A stretch of DNA of 46,201 nucleotides from positions 1-46,201 of the forward strand of contig JANQNU010000044.1 of the NCBI GenBank assembly GCA_028279405.1, written 5' to 3'. This stretch comes from Phycisphaerae bacterium. Lineage in GTDB: Bacteria; Planctomycetota; Phycisphaerae; UBA1845; Fen-1342. The translations under genes were made by a program, and so were the position numbers. Under the pieces are notes generated by a model that was given only the letters and a program-made list of their open reading frames with translations, was not told where the DNA came from and did no database searches. How positions within the stretch are numbered: the first letter of the stretch is position 1; every line of letters begins with the position of its first letter. This document shows, piece by piece, positions 41,929-46,201 of the stretch.

Positions 41929-42816
41929 ATGGCAGTGGTCAAAAAAAGGTCGGCATCGCCGCGTTTCGGAGCGCATCTCTCGATCGCGGGTGGTGTAGAG
42001 AATGCGATCCGTGCGGCGCTCGATCTGCGGTTCGATACGGTGCAGGTATTCGTGAAGAACCAGCGGCAATGGCGCGCCAAGCCACTCGCCGACGAGAGTG
42101 TCGCGGCTTGGCATGCGTTGCACGCCGATCATTCGGATTTCGGTCCGGTCGTCGCACACGGCACGTATTTGATCAACCTTGCGTCCGGGGACAAGACGCT
42201 GCAGGAGCGGAGTTACGCGGCTTTTGTCGACGAACTGCTGCGGTGCGATCAACTCGCAATCCCGTACCTCGTGTTCCACCCTGGAGCGGCAAAGGATGAC
42301 GCCCGCAACGTTGCGCTTCGACGGGTGGCACGAATGCTGAGTCGGGCGCTGCGGGCGCATCCGGAGTTGGAAGTGATGCCCTTGTTGGAAACGACCGCCG
42401 GGCAGGGGACGACGCTCGGTGCGACGTTGGAAGAGTTGTCGGCGATTATCGAGCAAGTGGCGCAGCCGGAGCGGGTGGGGGTGTGTTTCGACTCCTGTCA
42501 CGTCTTTGCTGCGGGTTACGACATTCGCGATCCGGAGACGTATGAGTCGATGGTCGCGCGTGCCGACGAATTGTTCGGCGTCGACCGAATCCGCTGCTGG
42601 CACCTCAATGATAGCCAGCAGCCGCTCGGATCGCGTCGGGACCGTCATGCGGAGATCGGTCAGGGCTGCATCGGCTTTCGGGGATTTCGGCATATCGTGC
42701 GGGATCCGCGGTTCGCAGGCCTGCCGATGGTGATCGAGACACCGAAGGGTGAGGACGAGCGGGGGCGCGATCTGGACGTGGTGAACGTCGGGCGGTTGCG
42801 TCGGATGCGACGTTGA
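41929..42816 (+). CDS. nfo: Endonuclease IV (apurinic/apyrimidinic endonuclease)
   Basis: Nfo cleaves DNA 5' of abasic sites in base excision repair, using a three-zinc centre. At 295 residues it has the usual length. Motifs in order: GAHLSIAGG, AHGTYLINLAS, FHPGA, LLETTAGQGTTLG (metal Glu), CFDSCHVFAAGYD (Asp and His), WHLNDSQQPLGSRRDRHAEIGQGCIG, and IETPKG with the last metal Glu. All expected ligands are seen. It starts 13 bases from the divergent maf start and ends 61 bases before the rRNA-operon promoter. Confidence 0.95.
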   Translation: MAVVKKRSASPRFGAHLSIAGGVENAIRAALDLRFDTVQVFVKNQRQWRAKPLADESVAAWHALHADHSDFGPVVAHGTYLINLASGDKTLQERSYAAFVDELLRCDQLAIPYLVFHPGAAKDDARNVALRRVARMLSRALRAHPELEVMPLLETTAGQGTTLGATLEELSAIIEQVAQPERVGVCFDSCHVFAAGYDIRDPETYESMVARADELFGVDRIRCWHLNDSQQPLGSRRDRHAEIGQGCIGFRGFRHIVRDPRFAGLPMVIETPKGEDERGRDLDVVNVGRLRRMRR

Positions 42817-42877
42817 TCCTCAGGACACGAACATCGCCCTATCATTGTGGATTTCGCGGAATTTCAATCCGGCGCGA

Positions 42878-42905
42878 TTGACACTGAATTGGAAATGCGT
42901 AGTAT
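42878..42905 (+). promoter_or_regulatory. Promoter of the tRNA-Ile/tRNA-Ala/23S unit
   Basis: TTGACA (42878-42883), a 16-base spacer and TAGTAT (42900-42905) lie ~120 bases upstream of tRNA-Ile in an A/T-rich stretch. This is the only good promoter between nfo and the tRNAs and would drive the unit on its own. Confidence 0.55.
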
Positions 42906-43027
42906 ACGTGGCTCGCCGATAAATGAGCTGAGTGCTTATGAGGCGGCGGGAACGCGGCTTTTGCCGTGTTTTGAGTGACTTTGAGCGTCGAGGCCGATTG
43001 GCCGGCGGCGGGCAGCCTCGGCAAAAC

Positions 43028-43101
43028 GGGCTCGTAGCTCAGTTGGTTAGAGCGCGTCCCTGATAAGGACGAGGTCCCTGGTTCGAATCCAGGCGGGCCC
43101 A
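43028..43101 (+). tRNA. tRNA-Ile (anticodon GAT)
   Basis: A complete 74-nt cloverleaf: acceptor GGGCTCG/CGGGCCC with one G-T pair, D arm GCTC/GAGC, anticodon stem CGTCC/GGACG with loop CTGATAA (GAT at 43062-43064), T arm CCTGG/CCAGG with loop TTCGAAT, and discriminator A. CCA is not encoded. It is the first of two spacer-type tRNAs. Confidence 0.97.
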
Positions 43102-43142
43102 TTCAGGAAGGCGCTGGTAAGCAGCTTGCAGACTGGCGTTTG

Positions 43143-43223
43143 ATGGACGTTTTCCTGACGTACCTTGCGATGGTCCTTCTGGCTGTGTTGTTGATCTGGA
43201 ACACGGCGAAGGGCGGCGGCTGA
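43143..43223 (+). CDS. Possible 26-residue membrane peptide between the tRNAs
   Basis: An ATG at 43143 opens 26 codons ending in TGA (43221-43223). The peptide is almost one hydrophobic helix (MDVFLTYLAMVLLAVLLIWN) followed by a short TAKGGG tail, so a single-pass membrane peptide is predicted. It lies between the tRNA-Ile and tRNA-Ala genes. No clear ribosome site is present and the fragment is short, so it may be chance. No function is assigned. Confidence 0.25.
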   Translation: MDVFLTYLAMVLLAVLLIWNTAKGGG

Positions 43224-43270
43224 GGCCCGCGAGGTTGTGGCTAGGAGTTTCCTGGCCAGGGAACGGAATC

Positions 43271-43343
43271 GGGGCCGTAGCTCAATTGGGAGAGCGCCGC
43301 GTTTGCAACGCGGAGGTTACCGGTTCGATCCCGGTCGGCTCCA
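43271..43343 (+). tRNA. tRNA-Ala (anticodon TGC)
   Basis: A complete 73-nt cloverleaf: acceptor GGGGCCG/CGGCTCC with one G-T pair, D arm GCTC/GAGC, anticodon stem CCGCG/CGCGG with loop TTTGCAA (TGC at 43304-43306), T arm ACCGG/CCGGT, and discriminator A. CCA is not encoded. With tRNA-Ile it forms the classic pair normally found between 16S and 23S genes. Confidence 0.97.
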
Positions 43344-43687
43344 TTATCGAGTCGGCGGGCGGTGAGGTGAGCCGAAGGGCATTTTCGGGTGCGGGTTACC
43401 GTGCTCGGCAGTGGTTTTCGGCCCGCTTCGGCGGGTAGCTGGGCTTCGGCTCGGCGAGTCATGTGCTGCGGGATTTTCCGCGGTGCCTGGCTGTGCTCTT
43501 TGACAAGTTCATAGGTGGAAGACATGGGGCAATTCACCGTAGTCTGAGCCGGTTCCGGCGGCGGCTGACTGTGTGGTTTCACGCGGTTGGTTTGTTGGCG
43601 GACCCGCTCTCTCGATGAACGAATGAATGATTACTCAGGTGCGGCTTGGTTGCAGATGGATTTCTGATTTCAGGGATTCATAAATGT
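43344..43687 (+). other. 23S rRNA leader
   Basis: The 344 bases between tRNA-Ala and the mature 23S start hold a boxA antitermination site (43495-43507) and, presumably, processing stems. No protein gene is supported; apparent frames on either strand are by-products. Confidence 0.6.
43495..43507 (+). promoter_or_regulatory. boxA antitermination site
   Basis: TGCTCTTTGACAA differs by one base from the E. coli rRNA boxA (TGCTCTTTAACAA). It is the site for NusB/NusE-dependent antitermination, and a boxA ahead of 23S is known from other bacteria. I find no clear boxA before tRNA-Ile. Confidence 0.75.

Positions 43688-46201
<2,514 letters not shown>

Noticed and set aside
42842-43102. A short minus-strand frame reading through tRNA-Ile (and a similar one through tRNA-Ala)
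   Set aside because: These are the well-known false proteins made by translating the antisense of tRNA genes.

Overview
The window reads as a high-GC chromosomal segment of a planctomycete, possibly a Phycisphaerae-like member. Evidence: secreted proteins with planctomycete-style dockerin/EF-hand repeats (GD-N-DG-VTVGDI pattern), a large-substrate pseudopilin, a CxxCGY zinc-ribbon membrane protein, an ECF sigma factor coupled to a Ser/Thr kinase, and a 23S rRNA gene with its own promoter and spacer tRNAs but no 16S gene. Coding density is high. The intergenic gaps longer than about 300 bases are mostly filled by dispersed hairpin-forming repeats. There is no transposase, phage or CRISPR array.

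Layout: 351-3328 (-) proton-translocating transhydrogenase pntAA-pntAB-pntB. 3838-4578 (-) zinc-ribbon membrane protein. 4916-9555 (+) a four-gene Mn/Zn/Fe ABC importer whose two permeases each carry a C-terminal DtxR/MntR-like module. 9684-12416 (-) a large secreted PstS-like protein with EF-hand/dockerin repeats, preceded by a pseudopilin gene (12838-13890). 14412-23274 (-) five genes: TPR membrane protein, ubiX, ubiA/mqnP-like, a GT-C glycosyltransferase-like protein and an AsmA-like protein; the first four are joined by 4-base stop/start overlaps. 23605-26231 (+) an EtfD/HdrD-like quinone-linked Fe-S oxidoreductase and a DinB-like protein. 26248-27681 (-) selA. 27736-31274 (+) ECF sigma factor plus a zinc anti-sigma/kinase/TPR fusion. 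31391-32563 (+) exported repeat protein with a C-terminal sorting-like tail. 32971-34365 divergent arsM/arsR. 34381-35370 (-) orphan efflux adaptor. 35808-36704 (-) dockerin protein. 37223-42816 housekeeping genes (DHH phosphoesterase, pyrB, SnoaL-like, sigma-70, maf, nfo). 42817-46201 an rRNA unit: promoter, tRNA-Ile, tRNA-Ala, boxA and a 23S gene truncated by the window end.

How they fit together: the transhydrogenase, UbiX/UbiA pair and EtfD-like enzyme suggest menaquinone-linked respiration. The metal importer appears to carry its own metal-sensing modules. The ars genes form a compact arsenic response. The sigma/kinase pair is probably an envelope signalling unit. The most unusual items are the double permease-DtxR fusion, the anti-sigma/kinase fusion, the possibly leaderless arsR whose operator covers its start codon, the 16S-less rRNA operon, and a hairpin repeat family whose stems vary with compensation around a constant GCTTG-like core.
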